From contig NZ_CAMPJO010000005.1 in the NCBI RefSeq assembly GCF_946886895.1, forward strand, positions 248,001 to 312,000: 64,000 nt of DNA. Direction: 5' to 3'. Shown here one piece after another: positions 35,516-43,920 of this stretch. How positions within the stretch are numbered: position 1 is the stretch's first letter; every line of letters begins with the position of its first letter. The notes under the pieces were generated by a model. It saw only the letters and a program-made list of their open reading frames with translations, did no database searches and was not told where the DNA came from. The DNA comes from an uncultured Marinobacter sp. GTDB taxonomy: Bacteria > Pseudomonadota > Gammaproteobacteria > Pseudomonadales > Oleiphilaceae. Both the position numbers and the translations under genes were made by a program.

Positions 35516-35955
35516 TGAGTGAGCATGAATCCCTGTTTACCGATGGCAAAGACCTGCCGGGCTTTCACAGCCTGCTGGGGTATCGCCAGGCCTCGTGGGA
35601 AGAGAACGAAGCCGTGATTGAGCTGGAACTGCAGCCCCGGCACCTGAATCTGGGCGGGGTGATCCACGGCGGTGTCCTCACCTCCCTGCTGGACATCGTG
35701 CTGGCCCAGGCCGGCACCTATTGCCCCTACCCCGGGCGGATGCGCAAGGCCATTACCCTGTCCCTGACCACCACCTTCACCGGTCAGTGTTCCGGCGGCA
35801 CTATCCGGGTCACCGGTCGTAAACGTGCCGGCGGCACCCGCATATTCAACAGTACCGGCGAGGTTCACGACGACCAGGGCAACCTGCTGGCCATCGCCGA
35901 GGGTACCTTCCGGATCCGGTCCGGCAGTGACAAACCGGAGGGCGTCCCGGTCTGA
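35515..35955 (+). CDS. PaaI-type hotdog thioesterase
   Basis: A 146-residue single hotdog-fold protein. The segment [24 protein letters not shown], split by the active-site turn, is the PaaI/YbgC-like HGG motif that binds the CoA thioester. It probably hydrolyses an acyl-CoA or rescues dead-end intermediates of the pathway. It is translationally coupled to the SDR gene (TAATG) and lies 47 bases before the acyl-CoA dehydrogenase gene. Confidence 0.88.
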   Translation: MSEHESLFTDGKDLPGFHSLLGYRQASWEENEAVIELELQPRHLNLGGVIHGGVLTSLLDIVLAQAGTYCPYPGRMRKAITLSLTTTFTGQCSGGTIRVTGRKRAGGTRIFNSTGEVHDDQGNLLAIAEGTFRIRSGSDKPEGVPV

Positions 35956-36002
35956 CGGAACGGCCCCCGACTCAATACCAACATCATCAAGAGGAAGCAG
36001 AC

Positions 36003-37205
36003 ATGTTTGAGCTGTCTGACAAGGCGAAAACACTGCAGGCGCAGTTACACGAATTCATGGATGCCTACATTTATCCGAATGAACACAAGCACCATGAGCA
36101 GGTTGAGCAGGCAGAGAACCGCTGGGCGCCGGTGCCCATCGTGGAGGAACTGAAGGTGAAGGCGAAAACCGCCGGCCTGTGGAACCTGTTCCTGCCGGAA
36201 AGTGAATTCGGCGCCGGCCTGACCAACTACGAATACGCCCACCTGTGTGAGGTCATGGGCCGCTCTGCCATGGCGCCGGAAGTCTTCAACTGTTCCGCGC
36301 CGGACACCGGCAACATGGAAACCATTGCCCGCTACGGTAATAAAGAGCAGCAGGAGACCTGGCTGAAGCCGTTGCTGGCTGGCGAGATCCGCTCCTGCTT
36401 CTCCATGACCGAGCCGGACGTGGCGTCCTCCGATGCCACCAACATTGCCTGCGAGATTCGTCGTGACGGCGATGAGTATGTGATCAACGGTCGCAAGTGG
36501 TGGTCGTCCGGGGCCATGACCACCACCGCCAAAATTGCCATTGTCATGGGCAAGACCGATCCGGACGCCGAGAAGCACAAGCAGCAGTCGATGATTCTGG
36601 TGCCGCTGGACACGCCGGGTGTGAAGATGATCCGCCCGCTGACCGTATTTGGCTATGACCATGCGCCCCACGGCCACGCCGAGATCCACTACGAGAATGT
36701 CCGGGTGCCGGTCAGCAACCTCCTGCTGGGCGAAGGCCGGGGCTTCGAAATTGCCCAGGGCCGCCTCGGGCCGGGCCGTATCCATCACTGCATGCGCACG
36801 ATCGGTGTTGCCGAGCGGGCACTGGAGTTGATGTGCAAACGAGCCAGTGAGCGTCAGGCGTTTGGCCGCAAGTTGTCGGATTTTGACTCCATCCGCAAGG
36901 ACATCGCCCGCAGCCGTATCGAGATTGAGCAGGCGCGGCTGTTGACGCTGAAGGCGGCGCATATGATGGATACGGTTGGCAATAAGGTGGCGCGTCAGGA
37001 AATTGCGATGATCAAGGTGATTGCCCCGAGCATGGCGCTGAAGGTAATCGACCGTGCCATTCAGGTGCACGGCGGTGCCGGGGTGTCCCAGGATACCTTC
37101 CTGGCGGAAGCCTGGGCCAAGGTGCGCACCCTGCGGCTGGCGGATGGGCCGGATGAGGTGCATCTGGATTCTGTTGCCAAGATCGAACTTCGCCAATACC
37201 GATAA
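36003..37205 (+). CDS. ACAD10/11-like acyl-CoA dehydrogenase
   Basis: FAD-dependent acyl-CoA dehydrogenase of 400 residues. Family features are [15 protein letters not shown], the WWSSGA segment, [13 protein letters not shown] and [14 protein letters not shown]. The RKWWSSGAM and [13 protein letters not shown] forms are those of the ACAD10/11 and LvaC branch, which act on 4-hydroxyacyl-CoA after phosphorylation by a linked kinase. A kinase of that type is encoded at 38308-39372. It is preceded by GAGGAAG. A long inverted repeat follows the stop. The subfamily is judged by motif memory, not alignment. Confidence 0.88.
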   Translation: MFELSDKAKTLQAQLHEFMDAYIYPNEHKHHEQVEQAENRWAPVPIVEELKVKAKTAGLWNLFLPESEFGAGLTNYEYAHLCEVMGRSAMAPEVFNCSAPDTGNMETIARYGNKEQQETWLKPLLAGEIRSCFSMTEPDVASSDATNIACEIRRDGDEYVINGRKWWSSGAMTTTAKIAIVMGKTDPDAEKHKQQSMILVPLDTPGVKMIRPLTVFGYDHAPHGHAEIHYENVRVPVSNLLLGEGRGFEIAQGRLGPGRIHHCMRTIGVAERALELMCKRASERQAFGRKLSDFDSIRKDIARSRIEIEQARLLTLKAAHMMDTVGNKVARQEIAMIKVIAPSMALKVIDRAIQVHGGAGVSQDTFLAEAWAKVRTLRLADGPDEVHLDSVAKIELRQYR

Positions 37206-37231
37206 ACCAATAACCGCTGAATCTGGGGGAA

Positions 37232-37341
37232 GAGCGGCCGGGGTGGTGTCCTTCCGGGACACGCCGTGAATACGTCCATGTAGGCTTGAGCAAAACATCC
37301 CTGTTTTGCACAGTCCCGGAATGACATCACCCCGGCCACTC
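37232..37341. repeat. long inverted repeat with conserved core (element B)
   Basis: Arms at 37232-37260 and 37313-37341 pair at 26 of 29 positions. The 52-base loop has the core CCGTGAATACGTCCATGTAGG (37264-37284), 19 of 21 bases identical to element A, and a small hairpin GCAAAACATCCCTGTTTTGC (37290-37309) whose CATCCCTG centre is identical to that of A although its stem differs. It lies between the acyl-CoA dehydrogenase and the second SDR gene. Confidence 0.85.
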
Positions 37342-37369
37342 CCGTACTTCAGTGCATGAGGATCGAATA

Positions 37370-38137
37370 ATGACTAACCCACTGTTTGATATGACCGGCA
37401 AGGTTGCGTTAATTACCGGCTCCACCAAAGGCATCGGCCGTTCCATCGCCGAGGAAATGGCCCGCCTGGGTGCCAAGGTGGTGATCTCCAGCCGCAAGGC
37501 TGACGCCTGTGAACAGGTGGCCAATGAGCTGAAAGAACAGGGCTACGAGGCCATCGCCATCCCCTGCCACGTGGGCAAGAAAGACGAGCTGCAGAACCTG
37601 GTGGACAAAACCAACGAAGCCTGGGGCTCCATCGATGTGCTGGTGTGCAACGCCGCCACCAACCCGGTGTATGGCACCACGGCCGAAATGACCGATGACG
37701 CCTGGGACAAGATCATGGACACCAACGTCAAAGGCACCTTCTGGCTCACCAACATGGTGCTGCCACAGATGGCCGAGAAAGGCGAAGGCGCGGTGGTTCT
37801 TCTGTCCAGCATCGCCGGCATTCGTGGTAACACCACCATCGGCACTTATGGTGTTTCCAAGGCCGCTGAAGCCGCCCTCGCCCGGAACCTTGCCGTGGAA
37901 TGGGGTCCGAAAGGCATCCGTATTAACAGCATCGCCCCCGGCCTGATCAAAACCGACTTCGCCAGAGCCCTGTGGGAAGACCCTGTGCGCGTTAAACGCG
38001 CTGAAGATAAAACCCCGCTGCGGAGAATTGGCGATCCGGTCGATATCGCCGGACTGGCGGTCTTTCTGTCGACTAAGGCCAGCGCCTATATCACCGGGCA
38101 GGTCATCGTAGCCGACGGCGGTGAAACCATTTGTTAA
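37370..38137 (+). CDS. short-chain dehydrogenase/reductase
   Basis: A 255-residue SDR with cofactor motif TGSTKGIGRS, NAAT, catalytic YGVSK and the C-terminal ITGQVIVADGG. The Arg in SSRKADAC after the second beta strand suggests NADP preference. It differs from the first SDR of the cluster and may oxidise or reduce another intermediate. The start at 37370 has GAGG eight bases upstream; an ATG at 37352 is in frame but has no site. Inverted repeats lie on both sides of the gene. Confidence 0.9.
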   Translation: MTNPLFDMTGKVALITGSTKGIGRSIAEEMARLGAKVVISSRKADACEQVANELKEQGYEAIAIPCHVGKKDELQNLVDKTNEAWGSIDVLVCNAATNPVYGTTAEMTDDAWDKIMDTNVKGTFWLTNMVLPQMAEKGEGAVVLLSSIAGIRGNTTIGTYGVSKAAEAALARNLAVEWGPKGIRINSIAPGLIKTDFARALWEDPVRVKRAEDKTPLRRIGDPVDIAGLAVFLSTKASAYITGQVIVADGGETIC

Positions 38138-38162
38138 GAAAGCAACGCCGAGAGTACGCCGA

Positions 38163-38257
38163 GGCAGGTGGGTGGGGGTGTCTTTGTGCAGGGAACAAAG
38201 GTGTCTGAGCGCAGCGAGTTCTTTTTCCCGGAACAAAGACACCCCCACCTGCCTGCC
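38163..38257. repeat. long inverted repeat (element C)
   Basis: Arms at 38163-38187 and 38233-38257 pair at 23 of 25 positions. Inside is a second stem, GGGAACAAAG (38191-38200) against CTTTTTCCC (38221-38229), with loop GTGTCTGAGCGCAGCGAG. The core is unrelated to elements A and B. It lies between the SDR gene and the kinase gene of the same cluster. Confidence 0.8.
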
Positions 38258-38307
38258 GCTGCCCCCAAGGCCGGGCCGCTACGCTATAAATAAAGGCAAG
38301 AGCGAAT

Positions 38308-39372
38308 ATGAGTATGACTCCAGAACTGGTAGACGTCCTGCCAGCCCACCAATTCGACGAAGCCAGCCTCCTGAGTTGGCTTCAAAACGCCATTTCAGGC
38401 TTCGGCACCAGGATGGACGTGAAGCAGTTCCAGGGCGGCCAATCCAACCCCACTTTCTTGTTGGACACCGATAGCGGCCAGTACGTGCTGCGCAAAAAGC
38501 CGCCCGGGAAGACGCTGCCCTCTGCCCATATGGTGGAACGGGAATATAAGGTCATGCGCGCTCTGTCCGAACACACTGATGTTCCGGTCCCAACCACCCG
38601 GGCCTTGTGTGAAGACAGCAGTGTCATTGGCACTCCGTTCTATGTGATGGACTTTCTGGAAGGCCGGATCGTCAGCCATCCGGCGTTGCGGGCACTGGAT
38701 CGTGAGGAACGGATGCCGGCGCATCTGGCCGCCATTGATACCCTCGCGGCCTTGCACTCGGTAGATGTGAATGCGGTCGGTCTTGGGGACTATGGTCGTC
38801 CGGAGGGCTATGTGGCGCGGCAGGTGTCGCGGTGGACCAAACAGTACCTGGCGTCGAAAACCGACGACTTGCCGGCCATGGACAAGCTGATGGCGTGGTT
38901 GCCGGAAAACCTGCCCGCCATCGACGAGTGCGCCATCGCCCATGGTGACTATCGCTTTGGCAACCTGATGCTGGCGCCGGGCAAGCCAGAAGTGATTGCC
39001 ATTCTGGACTGGGAGCTTTCCACTCTGGGGCACCCGCTGGCGGATCTGGCGTATTACTGCCTGCCCTACCACCTGCCTTCAGAGATGGAAGGCATGCGCG
39101 GCCTTCAGGGTGAAGATCTGGAAGCGTTGGGGATTCCGGACGAGCAGGAAACCATTGCCCGCTATTGCCAGCAGACCGGCCGTGACGGCATTGCCGACTG
39201 GCACGTGTTCCTGGCGTTTTCCCTGTTCCGTCTGGCTGCCATTGTTCAGGGTGTCTACGCCCGTGCTTTGCAGGGTAACGCCGCCAATGCCGATGCACTT
39301 CAGGTGGGCAGGCGCGCCGGCCTGCTGGCGGATGTGGGCTGGAAAATTGCCCGTGAAGGAGGGCGTTCATGA
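38308..39372 (+). CDS. APH-family kinase (LvaA/ACAD10-11 kinase-like)
   Basis: A 354-residue aminoglycoside-phosphotransferase-fold kinase. The catalytic loop HGDYRFGNLML (about 212-222) and metal-binding ILDWE (Asp about 234) are intact, as is the nucleotide Lys region near the N terminus (QYVLRKKPPG). The closest functional relatives known to me are LvaA of Pseudomonas and the kinase domain of ACAD10/11, which phosphorylate the 4-hydroxy group of 4-hydroxyacyl-CoA. An ACAD of the matching type is encoded two genes upstream. Antibiotic resistance is unlikely given this context. It overlaps surE by four bases. Confidence 0.87.
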   Translation: MSMTPELVDVLPAHQFDEASLLSWLQNAISGFGTRMDVKQFQGGQSNPTFLLDTDSGQYVLRKKPPGKTLPSAHMVEREYKVMRALSEHTDVPVPTTRALCEDSSVIGTPFYVMDFLEGRIVSHPALRALDREERMPAHLAAIDTLAALHSVDVNAVGLGDYGRPEGYVARQVSRWTKQYLASKTDDLPAMDKLMAWLPENLPAIDECAIAHGDYRFGNLMLAPGKPEVIAILDWELSTLGHPLADLAYYCLPYHLPSEMEGMRGLQGEDLEALGIPDEQETIARYCQQTGRDGIADWHVFLAFSLFRLAAIVQGVYARALQGNAANADALQVGRRAGLLADVGWKIAREGGRS

Positions 39373-40166
39373 CTGAATCCAAACCGATGGGTGATCCTAT
39401 CGTCCGCCGCATTCTGATCACCAACGACGACGGCATCAACGCGCCGGGTCTGGCGGTTCTTGAGCGAATTGCCCGCAATCTGGCCGAGGAGGTCTGGGTG
39501 GTGGCGCCGGAGCATGATCGCAGTGGTGCTGGCCAGAGCATTTCCATCCATGATCCGTTACGGGTTTATGAGCAGGGCGACAGGCGCTATGCAGTCTCCG
39601 GCACACCGGCCGATTGCGTGCTGTACTCGCTGGCCCAGTGGTTTGGCGAAACGCCGCCGGATCTGGTGCTTTCCGGGGTCAACTGTGGCGCCAATATCAG
39701 TGATTCGGTGCAGTATTCCGGCACCGTGGGTGCGGTGCTCAGCGCCGTGCACATGGGCATTCCGGGCATTGCCCTGAGCCAGGCCTTTCTGAGCCGGGAA
39801 GGTATCCAGTGGGCACCGGTGGAGCAATGTGGTGAAGCGGTGATCCGCCGGCTCTGGCAACCCGGCGAGCCCTGTGCCTGGAACGTCAACTTTCCCGCCT
39901 GCGACGCCGGCGAGATTGCCTCCGCCCGCTGGTGCCGGCAGTCCACCGGCTCCATTCAGCGTACCCGCCTGCTCGCGGGGCGTGATGCCCGCAGCCTTCC
40001 GTACTGGTGGCTGGGTTTCGACCGGAGTTCCCGCCACATTGTGGCGCCGGATTCCGACGTCGCCGTTTTGCGTGACAAGGCGGTGGCGATCACACCATTG
40101 AGACACGAGGCACCCCTGCCAGGGGGTGTCGATGAATTTGTCCTGCCCGCGAACGCGGCAGACTGA
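39369..40166 (+). CDS. surE: SurE-type 5'/3'-nucleotidase or phosphatase
   Basis: A 265-residue SurE-family phosphatase. The metal site is seen in ITNDDGINAPGL and PEHDRSGAG, with the family segments VSGTPADCV, DLVLSGVNCGAN and YSGTVGAV. SurE normally acts on nucleoside monophosphates and lies beside pcm and rpoS; here it is in a catabolic cluster, coupled to the kinase gene by a four-base overlap. It may remove phosphate from a phosphorylated intermediate or CoA species, but that is speculation. A second, housekeeping surE would be expected elsewhere. Confidence 0.88.
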   Translation: MTESKPMGDPIVRRILITNDDGINAPGLAVLERIARNLAEEVWVVAPEHDRSGAGQSISIHDPLRVYEQGDRRYAVSGTPADCVLYSLAQWFGETPPDLVLSGVNCGANISDSVQYSGTVGAVLSAVHMGIPGIALSQAFLSREGIQWAPVEQCGEAVIRRLWQPGEPCAWNVNFPACDAGEIASARWCRQSTGSIQRTRLLAGRDARSLPYWWLGFDRSSRHIVAPDSDVAVLRDKAVAITPLRHEAPLPGGVDEFVLPANAAD

Positions 40167-40188
40167 CTACTCAGGGGAGAACAATACG

Positions 40189-41853
40189 ATGTTCACACGC
40201 CATTACAACGTCTGGCCGAAAGAACTGCCAAAAACCATGACCCTGCCGCAGACCAGTGTGTTTACGAACCTGGAGATCACGGCCAAGCGCTATCCTGACC
40301 ATACTGCGATCCTTTTTTACGACGCCCCGATGAGCTATCGCCGACTGCTGGCGGAGGTGGAATCCCTGGCTGGCTATCTGCAGGCCCAGGGCGTGAAGAA
40401 GGGCGACCGGGTACTGTTGTACATGCAGAATTCGCCCCAGTATGTGATTGCCTATTACGCCATCCTTCGGGCCGATGCGGTGGTGATTCCGATCAACCCG
40501 ATGAACCGGGCCGCCGAACTGGAGCATTACATTGCCGATACCGGTGCGGCCCTGTGCCTGGCCGGCCAGGAGCTGGCGGGGTTTATCGCGCCGCTGTTGG
40601 AGCAAACCGACCTGCAACAGATAGTGGTGGCGTCCTACAGCGGTTACATCAAACCGGATACCGACCTTGCCCTGCCAGCGGAAGTGGCCGCGCCGGCCTG
40701 GTCAAAAGACGTGCCCGGCGTGGTGACCTGGGAGCAAGCCCTGGGCGAAGGCCACACACCCTCGGCCCATACCGCAACGCCGGAGGACCTGGCGGTGATC
40801 CCCTACAGTTCCGGCACCACCGGCGCACCCAAGGGCTGCATGCATACGCATCGGTCGGTGATGGCCACGGCCGTTCACCGGGCGTTCTGGAATCTGAGCA
40901 CACCAGACACGGTACAGTTGTCGACGTTGCCGTTCTTCCACGTCACCGGCATGACCGGCTCCATGAACAGCCCCGTGTACAGTGGCTCCACCTCCGTGAT
41001 CATGACCCGCTGGGACCGTACCACCGCGGCGCGGCTGATCGAGCGGTACAAGGTTACCGGCTGGACCAACATTGTCACCATGGCGGTGGACTTCCTCTCC
41101 AACCCCGACATCGGTCAGTACGATCTGACCAGCCTGAACACCATCGGTGGCGGTGGCGCGGCGATGCCGGAGGCCGTGGCGGCCAAGCTCAAAAAGATGA
41201 CCGGGCTGGATTACATTGAAGGCTACGGTCTGTCGGAGACTATGGCGGCCACCCACATAAACCCCTCGAACCGCCCCAAGCCCCAGTGCCTGGGCATTCC
41301 GGTATTTGACGTGGACAGCCGGATCATTGATGTCGAAACGCTGCAGGAAAAAGGCCCCGGCGAGACCGGTGAGATCGTCTCCAGCGGACCGCAGGTCACC
41401 ATCGGTTACTGGAACCGCCCTGCGGAAACCGACGCCGCATTCGTGGAACTGGATGGCAAGCGGTTTTTCCGCACCGGCGATCTGGGCTACTACGACGAAG
41501 AGGGCTATTTCTTCATGGTGGACCGGGTCAAGCGAATGATTAACGCGTCCGGCTTCAAGGTCTGGCCATCGGAAGTGGAGGGCCTGATGTATCGCCATCC
41601 CTCGATCCACGAAGTCTGCATCATTTCCTCGCCGGATCCCAAGCGCGGTGAGACCGTGAAGGCCTGCATCGTGCTGACCCCCGAGGCTGACGGAAAAACC
41701 TCGGCAGAGGACATCACCACCTGGTGCAAGGCGCAGATGGCGGCCTACAAGATTCCCACCATTGTCGAGTTTGTCGACGAGTTGCCGAAGTCGCCCACCG
41801 GCAAACTGATGTGGCGGGCACTGCAGGAAGAGGAGTGGAAGAGCAAGGCCTGA
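40189..41853 (+). CDS. long-chain fatty-acid-CoA ligase family protein
   Basis: An AMP-forming acyl-CoA synthetase of 554 residues. It has YSSGTTGAPKGCMHTH, YGLSETMAATH, RTGDLGYYDEEGYFF and the C-terminal Lys motif KSPTGKLMWR. It would activate the acid consumed by the cluster, as LvaE does for levulinate, so the cluster has both activation and oxidation steps. The start at 40189 has AGGGGAGA upstream; an earlier in-frame ATG overlaps surE. A candidate promoter for the transporter genes follows the stop. Confidence 0.88.
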   Translation: MFTRHYNVWPKELPKTMTLPQTSVFTNLEITAKRYPDHTAILFYDAPMSYRRLLAEVESLAGYLQAQGVKKGDRVLLYMQNSPQYVIAYYAILRADAVVIPINPMNRAAELEHYIADTGAALCLAGQELAGFIAPLLEQTDLQQIVVASYSGYIKPDTDLALPAEVAAPAWSKDVPGVVTWEQALGEGHTPSAHTATPEDLAVIPYSSGTTGAPKGCMHTHRSVMATAVHRAFWNLSTPDTVQLSTLPFFHVTGMTGSMNSPVYSGSTSVIMTRWDRTTAARLIERYKVTGWTNIVTMAVDFLSNPDIGQYDLTSLNTIGGGGAAMPEAVAAKLKKMTGLDYIEGYGLSETMAATHINPSNRPKPQCLGIPVFDVDSRIIDVETLQEKGPGETGEIVSSGPQVTIGYWNRPAETDAAFVELDGKRFFRTGDLGYYDEEGYFFMVDRVKRMINASGFKVWPSEVEGLMYRHPSIHEVCIISSPDPKRGETVKACIVLTPEADGKTSAEDITTWCKAQMAAYKIPTIVEFVDELPKSPTGKLMWRALQEEEWKSKA

Positions 41854-41879
41854 AAAAGCCTGCAAAGCTAACTAAAAGT

Positions 41880-41913
41880 CCGCACAGCGAAACATGATTT
41901 TATTATGTTGACA
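41880..41913 (+). promoter_or_regulatory. candidate promoter and operator of livHMGFK
   Basis: TTGACA lies at 41908-41913; the corresponding -10 is weak. Just upstream is CCGCACAGCGAAAC (41880-41893), 13 of 14 bases identical to a site before the DcaP gene (50550-50563). A palindrome AACATGATTTTATTATGTT (41890-41908) bridges the motif and the -35. This suggests the transporter has its own regulated promoter. Confidence 0.4.
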
Positions 41914-42019
41914 TGCGGAATGATCAGTGCAATTGTTTCAGTCAAGCCGGCGGAGTGGTCAGCTCCGCCAGTTTCAGCCTCAGAAACGTCCGATAAAAAC
42001 AAACAACGGAGGGGCAGAT

Positions 42020-42883
42020 TTGAACCTTTTCTTTCAGCAAATCATTAATGGTTTGACACTGGGAAGCATCTACGGCCTGGTCGCCCTGGGCCTGACCCTG
42101 GTGTACGGCATCCTGCATATTCCCAACTTCGCCCACGGCGCGCTCTATATGGTAGGGGCGTTCATGTCGTATTTCTTCATGGTCGATCTGGGGGTGCATT
42201 ACTGGGTTGCCATGGCCGGCTCAGCGGCGGTTGTCGCGGTGCTTGGTATTGTCTGTGAGCGCCTGGTGTTCCACCCCCTGCGCCACTCACCCCCTATCCA
42301 CGACAAGATCGCCGCCATCGGTATCCTGCTGTTCCTGGAGGCGGTGGTGCAGATGTTCTGGGGGGCGGATTTCCGCCGGATGTCGTCGCCGTTCACCGGC
42401 ATCCTGAACTTCGATGGCCTGATTATTCCGGAGCAGCGGCTGCTGATCATTGCCGGAGCCTTTGTGCTGGTGTTCGCCCTGCAGATGTTTCTGCGCAAGA
42501 CCATGACCGGCGCCACCATCATTGCCATGGCCCAGAACCGGGAAGGCGCGTTTCTGGTCGGTATCGACGCCAACCGGGTGGCGATGATGACCTTTGGCAT
42601 TTCCGGGGCCCTGGCGGCCATCGCCGCCACCCTCTACGCCCCCATTAACCTGGTGTATCCGGCCATGGGGCACCTGGTGATCATGAAAGCCTTCGTTATC
42701 ATCATCCTGGGTGGCATGGGCAGTATCCCCGGCGCCATTGTGGGCGGCATGATCATCGGCTTCGCCGAGGCCTTTGGCGGTTTTTATCTGTCCACCGCCT
42801 ACAAAGACATCATCGCCTTCGGGTTGCTGGTGCTGATTCTGTCCATCCGCCCGCAGGGGCTGTTTGCGAAGGGGGCGCACTGA
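42020..42883 (+). CDS. livH: branched-chain-type ABC transporter permease LivH
   Basis: Membrane permease of the LivH family, 287 residues with about eight helices and the typical opening NGLTLGSIYGLVALGLTLVYG, split here by nothing unusual. The start is TTG at 42020, supported by GGAGGGG at 42008-42014; the in-frame ATG at 41927 lies within the promoter region. It begins a five-gene transporter operon. Given the acyl-CoA cluster upstream, the substrate may be an organic acid rather than leucine. Confidence 0.9.
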   Translation: MNLFFQQIINGLTLGSIYGLVALGLTLVYGILHIPNFAHGALYMVGAFMSYFFMVDLGVHYWVAMAGSAAVVAVLGIVCERLVFHPLRHSPPIHDKIAAIGILLFLEAVVQMFWGADFRRMSSPFTGILNFDGLIIPEQRLLIIAGAFVLVFALQMFLRKTMTGATIIAMAQNREGAFLVGIDANRVAMMTFGISGALAAIAATLYAPINLVYPAMGHLVIMKAFVIIILGGMGSIPGAIVGGMIIGFAEAFGGFYLSTAYKDIIAFGLLVLILSIRPQGLFAKGAH

Positions 42884-42885
42884 TC

Positions 42886-43920
42886 ATGCTGTTCAGACTC
42901 GGATCCATGCTGATGAAACCGGGCGCAAAGCTCGCGTTGCTGGCTTTTGCCATTGTCTTTCCCTTCCTGGCCAGTAACGAATATCAGGTTTACGTGATGG
43001 CCTCGGCATTCGTCTGGGCGATTGCGGTGTATGGCCTGAACATCATTACCGGTTACTGCGGCCAGTTGAACCTGGCCCATGGCGGCTTCTTTGCCATCGG
43101 TGCCTACACTCTGGGCCTGCTGACCTCCGACGCGGGCTGGAGCTTCTGGCCCGCGTTCCTGGCCGCGCTGGTGATGGCCGCAGTGCTGGGCTTTTTCGTG
43201 GGCCTGGTGTCCCTGCGCCTCAAGGAACACTACTTCGCCATCTTCACCCTGTGTGTCGGCTTTATTATTTACCTGCTGCTGGACAAGTGGGTAGGGCTCA
43301 CTCACGGGCCTATCGGGGTCCGGGACATCGCCGCGCCTACTGGCTTCGGGTTGGTGGACTTTACCGACACCACACCGTTCTATTATCTGGTATTGGCGTT
43401 CCTGGTGCTGGCCATCTGGTTCATGGGGCGGCTGTCCCGTTCCCTGCTGGGCCGTACCTTTCTTGCCATCCGTAACGGCGATGAGCTGGCCCAGTCCCTG
43501 GGCATCAACCTCATGCGCAACAAGGTGCTGGCGTTTGTGCTGTCCACCACCTACGCCGGCCTGGCGGGCGCACTCTACGCCGGCATGGTGCGGTTCATCG
43601 GGCCGGAAGAGGCCAACATCGTGCACACCTTCGACATGATCACCTACCTGTTGGTGGGCGGTATTGGCACCATTACCGGTCCCCTGCTGGGTACCGTGGG
43701 CATTGTCTGGATTACCCAGTCCCTGCAGTTCCTGGAGGAATACCGAATGATCCTCTTCGGGCCGTTGCTGGTGGTTCTGGTGATCTTTTTCCCACGGGGC
43801 ATCACCGGCTCCTTCCTGACCTGGATGCACCGCAAGTCCCAGAGCTCAGCGCCGGAAAAGGCGCGCGCCGACAACGCCATCGCCAGTACGCAGACCCGGG
43901 AGGCCGAGAACAATGCTTAA
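42886..43920 (+). CDS. livM: branched-chain-type ABC transporter permease LivM
   Basis: Second permease of the importer, 344 residues with about nine to ten helices and the LivM hallmark GLNIITGYCGQLNLAHGGFFAIGAY, of which the GQLNLAHGGF part is the most conserved. The C-terminal tail after about residue 305 is charged and cytoplasmic. It starts two bases after livH and overlaps livG by eight bases. Confidence 0.92.
   Translation: MLFRLGSMLMKPGAKLALLAFAIVFPFLASNEYQVYVMASAFVWAIAVYGLNIITGYCGQLNLAHGGFFAIGAYTLGLLTSDAGWSFWPAFLAALVMAAVLGFFVGLVSLRLKEHYFAIFTLCVGFIIYLLLDKWVGLTHGPIGVRDIAAPTGFGLVDFTDTTPFYYLVLAFLVLAIWFMGRLSRSLLGRTFLAIRNGDELAQSLGINLMRNKVLAFVLSTTYAGLAGALYAGMVRFIGPEEANIVHTFDMITYLLVGGIGTITGPLLGTVGIVWITQSLQFLEEYRMILFGPLLVVLVIFFPRGITGSFLTWMHRKSQSSAPEKARADNAIASTQTREAENNA

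Noticed and set aside
36045..37298. 417-codon minus-strand frame opposite the ACAD gene
   Set aside because: It mirrors a clear acyl-CoA dehydrogenase and is rich in His, Gly and Arg, as antisense frames of GC-rich genes are.
38308..39372. APH-fold protein as an antibiotic-resistance enzyme
   Set aside because: It sits in a catabolic cluster next to an ACAD10/11-like dehydrogenase and a ligase, which fits the hydroxyacyl-CoA kinase group better than aminoglycoside modification.
42799..43830. 343-codon minus-strand frame opposite livM
   Set aside because: livM has the full permease signature and couples to livH and livG; the antisense frame is composed largely of Gln, His, Gly and Asp and has no support.
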